From Lachnospiraceae bacterium (GTDB lineage Bacteria > Bacillota > Clostridia > Lachnospirales > Lachnospiraceae): 42,024 nt of DNA. The position numbers and the translations under genes were made by a program. Location: the NCBI GenBank assembly GCA_017938145.1, contig JAGBCB010000022.1, positions 1 to 42,024 on the forward strand, written 5' to 3'. Below the pieces are notes generated by a model. It worked only from the letters and a program-made list of their open reading frames with translations. It ran no database searches and had not been told where the DNA came from. Positions 1 to 7,196 of the stretch are shown piece by piece. Each line of letters begins with the position of its first letter. Within the stretch, counting starts at the first letter, position 1.

Positions 1-15
1 AATCTTGCTAATGTT

Positions 16-21
16 TGTCAA
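16..21 (-). promoter_or_regulatory. TTGACA -35 box in IS110 right end
   Basis: Read on the minus strand this is a perfect TTGACA about 95 nt after the transposase stop codon, pointing out of the element, with no -10 box in the 15 nt left before the window edge. Joined to the other end of a circularised element it could pair with the TATAAT at 1498-1503. The split promoter is an inference; the two hexamers are seen directly. Confidence 0.45.
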
Positions 22-114
22 GAATTATTTTAAGAAATTTTGTCCTAAAAAAGGGTAACCTTAACAAACCCACTATTGTGGATTTTTCAAAAATATATGA
101 TAATGAACTCAGAT

Positions 115-1308
115 TTACTTATACAGCTCCATTGCACGGGCGTAGTAAATCCGGAGAAACTTATTTACACCAGCCATTTTGGCTACGTTGTAAGGTTTTC
201 CTTCCTGCTCCTTTTTCAGCATAAAAAGGTAGACAGGATCATCTTGAGGTTTTGTCAGTTTAAGAGCCTGCATAACCTCAAAACAAGCTTTTCTGAGGGC
301 AGCACTGCCACGTTTTGAGATGTGGCGGTTTCTGCTCTCGAATTGTCCTGATTGGTAAGGCGGTGCATCGTTTCCAGCAAAAGAATTGAGTGCTTTACCA
401 CTATGAAAACGGCGAATATCACCAATCTCGGCAAGAATGATTGGTCCAAGTCGGTCTCCAACACCAGCCATAGAACGAAGAACCTTGTATTCCGGTATGG
501 TTTCAGCGATGGTTTGCATTTGAAGAATAATCTCATCAGCAGCATTCTGAGAAGTGGATAAAAGGTCAACACATTGACTCTGGGCAAGTTGGATATACGG
601 GTCTTCACCTCTGGTTGTAATGCTGTTCGCAGCAAGCTCATATATTGCTAAGCCTTTACTTGGAGCATGACGGTCACGGGTTTTCTTGACAAGAGTTGCA
701 TAGCTTGAAAGAAAACGAGTTTTACCGATTTTGTTGATTTCATCAAAGGACTTGAATCGTTTGATGAAAAGTAATAAGACACATTGCTCGGGATTTCTGC
801 TTTTCAAAGGTAGTAAACGAGTGATGCCTGGCATGGTCTGGTCAAGTAGATTAATCAGTTGAACTTTTGTATATGACACAGAAGAAATACGCTGATTGTA
901 CTGCCTCGATAAGAATTTAAGGTCTTCATATTTCTGTTCTAAAGAGTTATAAGGAACAAGTTTATAAGACTTTTCCAGAGCATATGTAGCAATTCTGATA
1001 GCATCTTTTTTATCAGTCTTTGCTTTGTGGATTTCAACGTCAGCATACTTTTTCATTTGGTATGGATTAACAATGCAGACAGGAAATCCTTCTTGTTGAA
1101 GTTTTTTCAGTACAGGATAATGGTAGTGACCTGTGTACTCCATGAGAATTGTTATGGGTTCATCAAAGGTCCGTAAATAGTCAGCCAAAGCACACATATC
1201 TGCTTGAGTGTGTAGCATTGTATAAGGTTTGACTAATGTAGTGCCATCGGAATTCAGAATGGCAACAGTGCTTTTGGATTTAGAAACATCGATTCCAACA
1301 GCAATCAT
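115..1308 (-). CDS. IS110-family DEDD transposase (bridge-RNA-guided recombinase type)
   Basis: This 397-residue protein is a full-length IS110 transposase. The N-terminal RuvC-like DEDD domain opens with the GIDVSK motif; the acidic residues appear as D7, E57 (in LMEYTGH), D99 and D102 (in TDKKDA). The C-terminal Transposase_20 domain includes the AGVGDRLGPIILAEIGD stretch, a helix-hairpin-helix-like segment, and the YQSGQ motif that carries the family's catalytic serine. A longer reading frame reaches 1362, but ATG at 1308 has an AGGAGG box 7 nt upstream and begins exactly at the conserved N-terminus, so it is preferred. No frameshift or stop is visible, so the enzyme may be active. IS110 recombinases are now known to use an RNA encoded by the non-coding end of the element to choose target and donor sites. 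Confidence 0.93.
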   Translation of the reverse strand: MIAVGIDVSKSKSTVAILNSDGTTLVKPYTMLHTQADMCALADYLRTFDEPITILMEYTGHYHYPVLKKLQQEGFPVCIVNPYQMKKYADVEIHKAKTDKKDAIRIATYALEKSYKLVPYNSLEQKYEDLKFLSRQYNQRISSVSYTKVQLINLLDQTMPGITRLLPLKSRNPEQCVLLLFIKRFKSFDEINKIGKTRFLSSYATLVKKTRDRHAPSKGLAIYELAANSITTRGEDPYIQLAQSQCVDLLSTSQNAADEIILQMQTIAETIPEYKVLRSMAGVGDRLGPIILAEIGDIRRFHSGKALNSFAGNDAPPYQSGQFESRNRHISKRGSAALRKACFEVMQALKLTKPQDDPVYLFMLKKEQEGKPYNVAKMAGVNKFLRIYYARAMELYK

Positions 1309-1497
1309 GGGGATACCTCCTTTGGTAGAATTTTTGATTGGTTCCAGCTCTTCAGGTTCCATTCATATTCGTTGGTTAAACGGGAGCATTTGTATGTCCC
1401 AACTTGCTGAATCGAATGCAAGAAAATGAAGGCTAGCTGACACATTTGACTACGGGCGTGGTGTCCCAATTCCAAATTCCGTCAGCCAATCACCTTC
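1309..1497 (-). ncRNA. candidate IS110 bridge RNA / structured transposase leader
   Basis: Transcribed toward the transposase, this leader can fold into a large first stem: CCTTC/GAAGG (1493-1497 with 1428-1432) and GTCAGC/GCTGAC (1481-1486 with 1436-1441), then CAAAT/ATTTG (1473-1477 with 1444-1448), enclosing a loop of about 24 nt. A second small hairpin (CTTGC/GCAAG) and a third (GTTGG/CCAAC with a loop of about 23 nt) follow before the ribosome binding site. GGGACA occurs both in the first loop (1462-1467) and in the third (1395-1400). Two large internal loops placed between -10 box and transposase match the known architecture of IS110 bridge RNAs, with target-binding and donor-binding loops. 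The stems are seen directly; assignment of the loops is inference. Confidence 0.6.
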
Positions 1498-1503
1498 ATT
1501 ATA
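1498..1503 (-). promoter_or_regulatory. TATAAT -10 box at IS110 left end
   Basis: A perfect TATAAT sits immediately upstream of the predicted bridge RNA. The sequence 16-18 nt further upstream has no acceptable -35 hexamer. Known IS110 elements build the bridge-RNA promoter when the ends join in the circular form. The TTGACA at 16-21 would be the other half. Splicing minus-strand sequence up to base 1 onto the bases next to this box gives a spacer near 16 nt, but the real junction is unknown. Confidence 0.5.
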
Positions 1504-1537
1504 GAATAAAAGAGTGAAGGCTGCGGAGAACCTTCAC
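1504..1537 (-). terminator. hairpin with weak T-run next to IS110 left end
   Basis: GTGAAGG (1514-1520) pairs with CCTTCAC (1531-1537) around a 10-nt loop. On the minus strand the hairpin is followed by TCTTTTATTC, so it could end transcription from outside before it enters the element. It may be a host terminator that served as the insertion site. Confidence 0.4.
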
Positions 1538-1580
1538 TTATATATTACGAATTCCAATTTGTCGAACTGATGCATCCTGC

Positions 1581-2010
1581 ATTTTCCCGCAGCGTTTCCG
1601 CTAATTCCCCGCACCGGCGTTCCGGGTTTTCCCGGTGGCTCCGGGTTTGGATTTTGGGGTGATGTGGATGCGATTGGTGTTTTGGCAAACTGTTTGAGCA
1701 GTCGGTGGAGTTACTGTGTAACCGATTTGCAATGGCAAAAGTGCGTAGCACGTTAAAAAGGCATATCGGGCGACTCTGGCAAATATATTTGCCTAAGAGC
1801 GCCGGTATGCCTTTTTATTATATGTCCGCAGGACATTCTGCCATTGCAAATCTTTATAACAATCCTCATCCTCCACCGACCGCGAGTTTTTGCAAAACAC
1901 CAAGGAGCAGACACACGTCCTCGCCGCAAAATTCAAATCCGGCAAGCCCCCGTGGAAAGTAGCGGAGCCGGCAGAGGGATTAGCGGAAACGCCTTCTATA
2001 AAAACCCGGC
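1581..2010. repeat. very long imperfect inverted repeat (arms about 200 nt)
   Basis: Left arm (about 1581-1777) and right arm (about 1796-2010) are diverged inverted copies. Perfectly paired blocks occur in the same order on both sides: GCGTTTCCGCTAAT at 1592-1605 with 1979-1992; GTCGGTGGAG at 1701-1710 with its near-match at 1870-1882; GATTTGCAATGGCA at 1724-1737 with 1839-1852; AAAAAGGCATA at 1755-1765 with 1806-1816; and a 16-bp perfect palindrome at the centre, 1778-1793. A TTGGTGTTTTG block near 1675 also matches near 1892-1902. Small local hairpins (1741-1752, 1823-1835) lie within the arms. No credible gene is present. It accounts for most of the 868-nt gap between the transposase and cold-shock genes. 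Confidence 0.75.
1755..1816. terminator. central hairpin of palindrome, terminator-like in both directions
   Basis: The core of the long palindrome is a 62-nt hairpin bounded by AAAAA on the left and TTTTT on the right, with a GC-rich GGC stem and a symmetrical GGCAAATATATTTGCC tip. Either strand gives a stem followed by a U-run, so it could work as a bidirectional intrinsic terminator. Confidence 0.5.
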
Positions 2011-2030
2011 AAGCGCAACCTGCGGCATGG

Positions 2031-2061
2031 AAAAAGGGAGTACGGTTTTCCGTACTCCCTT
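2031..2061 (-). terminator. intrinsic terminator downstream of cold-shock gene
   Basis: A perfect 12-bp stem AAGGGAGTACGG/CCGTACTCCCTT with a TTTT loop (2034-2061) is followed on the minus strand by TTTTT. It lies about 115 nt after the cold-shock stop codon and fits a Rho-independent terminator. Confidence 0.8.
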
Positions 2062-2176
2062 ACTTGCTAAATTCTGAATACAATATAACTTATTTCTTTA
2101 AAGACTTTGTAACTACGCGGTTGCTACCGCGGATCAAACTTCTATATAGAAAAAGGTACACTATAAACTGTTTTGA

Positions 2177-2377
2177 TTAGCACTTTGTTACGTTTGTAGC
2201 CTGAGGTCCCTTAGCGCCTTCAACGATTTCGAATTCAACTTCCTGGCCTTCTTCTAAGGACTTGAAGCCTTCCATGTTAAGACCGGAATAGTGTACGAAT
2301 ACGTCGTTGCCAGCTTCGTCACAGATGAAACCGAAGCCCTTCTGGTTGTTGAACCACTTAACTGTACCCTTATGCAT
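2177..2377 (-). CDS. cspA: cold-shock protein, CspA family
   Basis: A 66-residue single-domain cold-shock protein, the normal length for the family. Both nucleic-acid-binding motifs are visible: RNP1 as KGFGFI (residues 13-18) and RNP2 as VFVHYS (26-31), within the five-strand OB fold that starts KGTVKWFN. It binds single-stranded RNA and DNA and melts mRNA structure at low temperature or during rapid growth. The ATG has a GGAGG box 8 nt upstream. It is monocistronic, with a strong promoter at 2431-2459, a short stem-loop near the start of transcription and a terminator at 2031-2061. The symbol is by family only; which paralogue it is cannot be told. Confidence 0.95.
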   Translation of the reverse strand: MHKGTVKWFNNQKGFGFICDEAGNDVFVHYSGLNMEGFKSLEEGQEVEFEIVEGAKGPQATNVTKC

Positions 2378-2407
2378 GTGTATTTCCTCCGAAATAAAAT
2401 AAAAATT

Positions 2408-2425
2408 TAGTGTGTTAGCACACTA
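2408..2425 (-). promoter_or_regulatory. stem-loop at 5' end of cold-shock mRNA
   Basis: TAGTGTG and CACACTA (7-bp stem, 4-nt loop) begin about 6 nt after the -10 box, so the hairpin would sit at the very 5' end of the transcript. Such hairpins can stabilise mRNA; a cold-responsive role is only a guess. Confidence 0.45.
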
Positions 2426-2430
2426 GAGAT

Positions 2431-2459
2431 ATGATACCATTTTTCGTTCAAATAGTCAA
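2431..2459 (-). promoter_or_regulatory. sigma-A promoter of cold-shock gene
   Basis: TTGACT (2454-2459) and TATCAT (2431-2436) are separated by exactly 17 nt on the minus strand, leaving a leader of about 45 nt with the GGAGG box. Confidence 0.8.
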
Positions 2460-2482
2460 ATAAATTTTACAAATATTTAAGA

Positions 2483-2517
2483 AATCCGGCAGAAAATTTA
2501 AACTCTTCTGCCGGATT
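2483..2517 (-). terminator. terminator of the apt-aspS operon
   Basis: AATCCGGCAGAA (2483-2494) pairs perfectly with TTCTGCCGGATT (2506-2517). The minus-strand tail is TTTCTTAAAT, a modest U-run. It begins 9 nt after the aspS stop codon. Confidence 0.75.
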
Positions 2518-2525
2518 ATTTTTAT

Positions 2526-4313
2526 TTACTCTTCAGTTTTTACCAGGTCGATGTATAATTCATCCAACTGCTTCTTATCAACCACATTTGGAGCATCGGT
2601 CATAAGACAGGAAGCATCCTTTACCTTAGGGAAAGCGATAACTTCGCGTATGCTGTCACACTTAGCCATAAGCATGATAAGACGGTCAAGACCGTAAGCC
2701 AAACCTGCATGAGGCGGAACCCCGTACTTGAAGGCATTTAAGAGGAAACCGAAACGTTCGTAAGCATCTTCCTTGGAGAAACCAAGTACAGAGAACATCT
2801 TCTCCTGAACATCGCTCTGGAAAATACGAACGGAACCGCCGCCCACTTCACAACCGTTTAATACGATATCGTAAGCCTTGGCACGAACCTTACCAGGGTC
2901 GGTATCAAGAAGAGGTAAGTCTTCATCCATAGGCATGGTGAATGGGTGGTGCATTGCCACATAACGGTTTTCTTCTTCGGAGTACTCAAGAAGTGGGAAC
3001 TCAGTTACCCACAGGAAGTTGTACTGACCCTTATCTAACATATCAAGGTTTCTTGCAATTTCCAAACGAAGGTTACCAAGTACGTCCCAAACCACTTTGT
3101 TCTTATCTGCTGCGAAGAATAATAAGTCACCAGGCTTACCGTTCATTGCTGCAACTAATGCCTTAAGTTCTTCTTCTGTCATGAACTTAGCAAAGGAGGA
3201 CTTGTAGTTGCCTTCTTCATCGATGGCAAGATAAGCAAGACCCTTTGCACCGTAGGTCTTTGCAAAATCAACCAGGGCATCAATCTTCTTTCTTGGCATA
3301 GCTGCCTGGCCCTCTGCGTTGATACCGCGAACAGAACCGCCGTTAGCAAGGGCGCCGGTAAATACTGCAAAACCGCAATCCTTAACGACATCGGACACGT
3401 CCTTTAATTCCATGCCGAAACGGGTATCCGGCTTATCGGAACCGTAACGGTCCATGGCATCCTGCCAGGTCATTCTCGGAATTGGGAGCTGAACCTCTAC
3501 ACCGATTTCTGCGAACATTCTCTGAAGTAATCTTTCGTTTACGGAGATAACGTCATCTACGTCAACGAAGGATAATTCCATATCGATCTGGGTGAATTCC
3601 GGCTGTCTGTCGGCACGAAGGTCCTCATCGCGGAAACACTTAACAATCTGGAAGTAACGGTCATAGCCGGAGCACATCAGTAACTGCTTAAACAGCTGCG
3701 GAGACTGTGGAAGGGCGTAAAATGTACCAGGGTGAACACGGCTTGGTACAAGGTAGTCTCTTGCGCCTTCCGGTGTACTCTTGGTTAACATTGGAGTTTC
3801 GATTTCTAAGAATCCTTCATCTGCAAGGAACTGTCTTGCAGCAGTTGCCACCTTACTTCTTAAGATTAAGTTTCTCTGTAAGTCCGGACGGCGAAGGTCA
3901 AGGTAACGATACTTTAATCTTAATTCATCCTTAGTCTTGGAGTCCTCTTCAATTGGGAACGGAGGAACCTCTGCCTCGGAAAGAACGCGGAGTTCCTTCG
4001 CGCGGATTTCGATGTCACCGGTAACTAAGTTTTCGTTAACTGCGCCGGAACGCTTGGTAACTTCACCGACTACCGCAATAACAAACTCACTGCGGAGTTT
4101 TTCGCCCTTAGCAAAGTTTTCTGCGCCACAATCTGCTTCTTCTAAAATAACCTGTAAAATACCGGAACGGTCACGTAAGTCAACGAAAATGATACCGCCC
4201 TTATTTCTGCTCTTCTGCACCCATCCCATAACGGTGACGGTTTCGCCGATGTTCTTGTTAGAAACCTCGGTACATCTGTGGGTTCTCTTTAAACCCTTCA
4301 TGGATTCTGCCAT
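2526..4313 (-). CDS. aspS: aspartyl-tRNA synthetase
   Basis: A 595-residue class IIb synthetase of bacterial type that charges tRNA-Asp with aspartate. The N-terminal OB-fold anticodon-binding domain (about 1-110, VMGWVQKSRNKGG) is followed by the catalytic core. Motif 2 is FRDEDLRADRQPEFTQ and motif 3 is GLAYGLDRLIM near the C-terminus. The bacterial GAD insertion domain lies between, at about 290-410. The length is typical. ATG at 4313 has a GAGG box; the next Met is four residues later. It is the last gene of the operon that starts with apt, 57 nt after the HD-GYP gene, and is followed by a terminator. No T-box leader precedes it, so control is likely from the operon promoter. Whether it is discriminating or charges tRNA-Asn as well cannot be read here. 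Confidence 0.97.
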   Translation of the reverse strand: MAESMKGLKRTHRCTEVSNKNIGETVTVMGWVQKSRNKGGIIFVDLRDRSGILQVILEEADCGAENFAKGEKLRSEFVIAVVGEVTKRSGAVNENLVTGDIEIRAKELRVLSEAEVPPFPIEEDSKTKDELRLKYRYLDLRRPDLQRNLILRSKVATAARQFLADEGFLEIETPMLTKSTPEGARDYLVPSRVHPGTFYALPQSPQLFKQLLMCSGYDRYFQIVKCFRDEDLRADRQPEFTQIDMELSFVDVDDVISVNERLLQRMFAEIGVEVQLPIPRMTWQDAMDRYGSDKPDTRFGMELKDVSDVVKDCGFAVFTGALANGGSVRGINAEGQAAMPRKKIDALVDFAKTYGAKGLAYLAIDEEGNYKSSFAKFMTEEELKALVAAMNGKPGDLLFFAADKNKVVWDVLGNLRLEIARNLDMLDKGQYNFLWVTEFPLLEYSEEENRYVAMHHPFTMPMDEDLPLLDTDPGKVRAKAYDIVLNGCEVGGGSVRIFQSDVQEKMFSVLGFSKEDAYERFGFLLNAFKYGVPPHAGLAYGLDRLIMLMAKCDSIREVIAFPKVKDASCLMTDAPNVVDKKQLDELYIDLVKTEE

Positions 4314-4370
4314 AACTGCCTCTTTCCCGGCTTCCGCCGCATATATTTCTTTTTATTTTAATTTAAATAA

Positions 4371-5030
4371 TTAACTGCTTTTTGCCGCTTCTAAACGCTT
4401 TTTTTCGTTCATTTCATCTGCAAAGCGGGTTACCTGCTCTAAACCCTCCGAATGGAACACCTTCATGAAATCCAGAAAAATCTTCATGTCAAAGGACTTA
4501 TTATCTTCTATCATAAGCTCCATTGCCGTATCCACATCAAAAGCCTTTCGGTACGGCCGGTCGGAAATCAATGCCGCAAACACGTCGCACACACGTAAAA
4601 TTCTGGCCTCCAGAGGAATTTTTTCCGCTGATAAGTTCCCCGGATATCCGCTGCCGTCATAATTTTCATGATGATGGTGCACCGCATTGCAGATTTCAGG
4701 AGTAAAACCACACTCCTCCAACATGTCCGCACCCACCTTGGCATGCATTCTCATGTATTTGGTTTCTTCAATTTGCAGGGCGTTTTTATCACGTCCGTAC
4801 AGATTTTTACTTAAGCGGAGCTTGCCGATGTCATGCAAATACGCCGCCATAACCACCTGATGCTGGAAATCCAAGGGCAGTTCCATCTGGGTACATAACA
4901 GACGCACCAGAATTGCCACCAGCTCTGCATGGTCGATATTATCATATAAATCTTCTTCCACAATTTCCGCCATATCAAGACGCTGCAGAATGCTTTTTAT
5001 CAAGTCTTCTGCGCTTTTATTGCGTTCCAT
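4371..5030 (-). CDS. HD-GYP-type phosphohydrolase
   Basis: A 219-residue stand-alone HD domain. The metal-binding signature is HDIGK (HD at 66-67), followed by HHHHE at 118-122 and the GSGYP motif at 126-130, then ARILRVCDVFAAL and RPYR. The HHE plus GYP pattern is the hallmark of HD-GYP cyclic-di-GMP phosphodiesterases rather than generic HD hydrolases. No receiver, GAF or membrane domain is attached. The start codon shares one base with the hemZ stop (TGATG), so it is translationally coupled. Its place between heme and tRNA-synthetase genes gives no direct clue. Substrate (c-di-GMP or another nucleotide) is not proved by sequence alone. Confidence 0.85.
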   Translation of the reverse strand: MERNKSAEDLIKSILQRLDMAEIVEEDLYDNIDHAELVAILVRLLCTQMELPLDFQHQVVMAAYLHDIGKLRLSKNLYGRDKNALQIEETKYMRMHAKVGADMLEECGFTPEICNAVHHHHENYDGSGYPGNLSAEKIPLEARILRVCDVFAALISDRPYRKAFDVDTAMELMIEDNKSFDMKIFLDFMKVFHSEGLEQVTRFADEMNEKKRLEAAKSS

Positions 5031-6529
5031 CAGATGAATCCTCCGTATTCCTCAAGGAAATCCTTCTTTCGCTGTATCATTTCGTCGATACGTTCAATAT
5101 AGTCCTTTACACTCTTTACGTTTTCCACCCGCTCCAAACGACCCGTTCCGGCAAAATTAAATTTAGTGGAGCCGCCGCTTCCCAGGGCTAAAATCGTATG
5201 GTGTTCTTCCATAATCAGCACGTTATACAAGCCTTCCTTGCCCGGCTTTGCATAACCGATGTTTTCTAAGTTTTCCGCCATATTTTTCTGACGGTATAAA
5301 TAGTACGGCTCATAACCGTGGGACTTTGTGTACTCCTGGCAGGCGGTCATCATTTCCAATGCTTCTTTGGATTTTTGATCGCGGTAACGGTCCATTTCAA
5401 TGTTTAACCGTGCCGCACGCTTTACTGCCAAGGTGTGTACCGTCAGACTGTCCGGATTCAGCTTTTCGATTTCTGCCAGTGTTCCTCTGACATCCTCTGC
5501 CGTTTCACCGGTAAGTCCGATGATTAAGTCCATGTTAATATTATCATGTCCGCATTCCCTTGCAAGGGCGAATGCTTCCTTGATTTGCTCTGTGGTATGC
5601 TTTCTTCCGATTAAGTCCAGGGTTTTCTGCTGCATACTCTGCGGATTGATGGAAATTCTGGTTACTCCTTCTTCCTTCAGTACCCTCAGTTTTTCTTTGG
5701 TAATACTGTCAGGGCGGCCCGCTTCCACGGTCCACTCCCGAAGATAAGTAAAATCAAAGGTTTCCTTTGCTTTTCTAAGAAGCCGCTGCAGCTGGTCTGC
5801 CGTCAGGGTAGTTGGTGTACCTCCGCCGATGTAAATACTAATGAGCTTCTTCTCAGGAAAACAGGTTCCTGCATACTCAATTTCTTTAAATAAAGCTTCT
5901 AAGTACGGCTCTACATAAGCCTCATACTGCTTTAAAGAGTAAGAGCTAAAGGAACAGTATAAGCAAATGCTTGGGCAAAACGGAATGCCGATGTAAATAC
6001 TGTAGCTGTCTTTGTCCTCGATGCCATAGAGAAGCTTCTGCTCATTTTCTGCCACCCGAAGACACAAATCTGTTTTTTCGTCAGAACAAAGATACTCCGT
6101 TTTAAAATAATTTGCAATAAGTTCTTTGTCTTCCTTTTTCACCAGACGTTCCAAAGCCTGTTTGGTCGGACGGATACCGGTTAAGGTTCCCCAAGGAAGA
6201 GTCTTCCCTGTCTCCCTTGCGAGAATACCGTATAATCTGCGGTGAAGATAATTACGGTACATTCTGCGGTCCGGCGTCCCCTCATTTTTATAAACTCCCG
6301 GGAGCAGGTTGGAAAAATCCTCTGTTTCCTCGTAGGTTCTGTCTTCTGCCCGAAAGCGGATATGACACTGCTCAGGCTCTATCACAAGTTCCAAAAACTT
6401 ATCCGGTTGTTCTTCCTGTTCTTCCCTTTCTTTACCGGCAATCACAATAGTATCATCCGGATAAAAGGCTTTTACCAGAGGGCGGATGTCCTGTTCGTAA
6501 TCCTCCCCTGTAATTTTTATTTCTATCAT
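5030..6529 (-). CDS. hemZ: HemZ-type radical SAM protein (coproporphyrinogen dehydrogenase-like)
   Basis: A 499-residue protein with the radical-SAM cluster motif C185-x3-C189-x2-C192 (FCPSICLYCSF), the GGGTPTTL S-adenosylmethionine-binding segment and later VEAGRPDSIT and NMDLIIGL typical of the HemN/HemZ group. The 180-residue N-terminal extension before the radical-SAM core is characteristic of HemZ and longer than in HemN or HemW. The family is annotated as oxygen-independent coproporphyrinogen III dehydrogenase, but many members occur in organisms that make little heme and true activity is often unproven. It lies 15 nt after the metallo-hydrolase gene and overlaps the next start by 1 nt, so it is in the apt operon. 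Confidence 0.9.
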   Translation of the reverse strand: MIEIKITGEDYEQDIRPLVKAFYPDDTIVIAGKEREEQEEQPDKFLELVIEPEQCHIRFRAEDRTYEETEDFSNLLPGVYKNEGTPDRRMYRNYLHRRLYGILARETGKTLPWGTLTGIRPTKQALERLVKKEDKELIANYFKTEYLCSDEKTDLCLRVAENEQKLLYGIEDKDSYSIYIGIPFCPSICLYCSFSSYSLKQYEAYVEPYLEALFKEIEYAGTCFPEKKLISIYIGGGTPTTLTADQLQRLLRKAKETFDFTYLREWTVEAGRPDSITKEKLRVLKEEGVTRISINPQSMQQKTLDLIGRKHTTEQIKEAFALARECGHDNINMDLIIGLTGETAEDVRGTLAEIEKLNPDSLTVHTLAVKRAARLNIEMDRYRDQKSKEALEMMTACQEYTKSHGYEPYYLYRQKNMAENLENIGYAKPGKEGLYNVLIMEEHHTILALGSGGSTKFNFAGTGRLERVENVKSVKDYIERIDEMIQRKKDFLEEYGGFI

Positions 6530-6544
6530 ACTGCTGATTCCTTG

Positions 6545-7168
6545 TTACACATATGGATTGTACTGCTTTTCTTCCCCAATGGTGGTTTGGTCGCCATGAC
6601 CGGAAAGCACCAGGGTATTCTCCGGAAGCACAAATAATCTTTCCCGGATGGAATTTACCAGCTTTGCCGCACTTCCGGTAGGCAAATCGGTACGGCCCAC
6701 GCTTTCCTGAAACAGGGTATCTCCGGAAAACAAAATATTATCTTCCTTTGCATAATAGCAACAGCTGCCCTCGGTATGACCCGGTGTGGAAAGCACAGTA
6801 AAAGCTCCGTCTAAAAAGCGCAGGTTCTGACCATCTTCCAGTTCTTCATCTGCAGAAATACTGTAAGACATATGAAGAAACTGCTGGGAACAATTTAAAT
6901 CCGGGTGTTTTACCAGTTCTGCATCCGCTTTGTGCACGCAGATTGGAATCTGATAGCCGTTTTTTAGGGATTCTGCTGCCAGCATATGGTCAAAATGTCC
7001 ATGAGTAAGCAGTATTGCCTCAGGTACAATACCCAATCCGGAAATTTCCTCCATGATGCGGCGGGAATCCGCTGCCGGGTCGATAATGACCGCCTTTTTT
7101 GTCTCCTCCGAATAAACAATATAACAATTGGTACGGACCAGACCCAAAACCAGACGTTTGATTTCCAT
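6545..7168 (-). CDS. metallo-beta-lactamase-fold hydrolase, glyoxalase II-like
   Basis: A 207-residue MBL-fold protein. The metal motif is THGHFDH (H56, H58, D60, H61); STPGHTEGS supplies the next histidine, FSGDTLF the bridging aspartate, and LSGHG the last histidine. These match the small glyoxalase II-like group, which lacks the C-terminal lid domain of classical GloB. Likely substrates are thioesters or similar small molecules; the specific one is unknown. AAGGAAG precedes ATG at 7168. It lies 28 nt after relA and 15 nt before hemZ, so it is co-transcribed. This relA to MBL hydrolase to hemZ order is, from memory, common in Clostridia. Confidence 0.88.
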   Translation of the reverse strand: MEIKRLVLGLVRTNCYIVYSEETKKAVIIDPAADSRRIMEEISGLGIVPEAILLTHGHFDHMLAAESLKNGYQIPICVHKADAELVKHPDLNCSQQFLHMSYSISADEELEDGQNLRFLDGAFTVLSTPGHTEGSCCYYAKEDNILFSGDTLFQESVGRTDLPTGSAAKLVNSIRERLFVLPENTLVLSGHGDQTTIGEEKQYNPYV

Positions 7169-7196
7169 TTCTCGTGCTTCCTTTCTTCCACCGTTA

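Larger units (their letters stand above)
1..1510 (-). mobile_element. IS110-family insertion sequence, right end at or beyond window edge
   Basis: An intact DEDD transposase gene is flanked by about 190 nt of structured upstream sequence and about 110 nt of AT-rich downstream sequence. No terminal inverted repeats or clear target duplication were seen, which is normal for IS110 elements. The long non-coding stretch lies upstream of the transposase, which fits the IS110 subgroup rather than IS1111, where the long non-coding end is downstream. The exact ends are not resolved: the upstream boundary is inferred to lie near 1504-1513, just beyond a TATAAT box, and the other end may lie outside the window. 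Confidence 0.8.

Noticed and set aside
1838-2180. Plus-strand frames across the palindrome as small genes
   Set aside because: They lie in the inverted repeat, lack RBSs and have no protein-like pattern.
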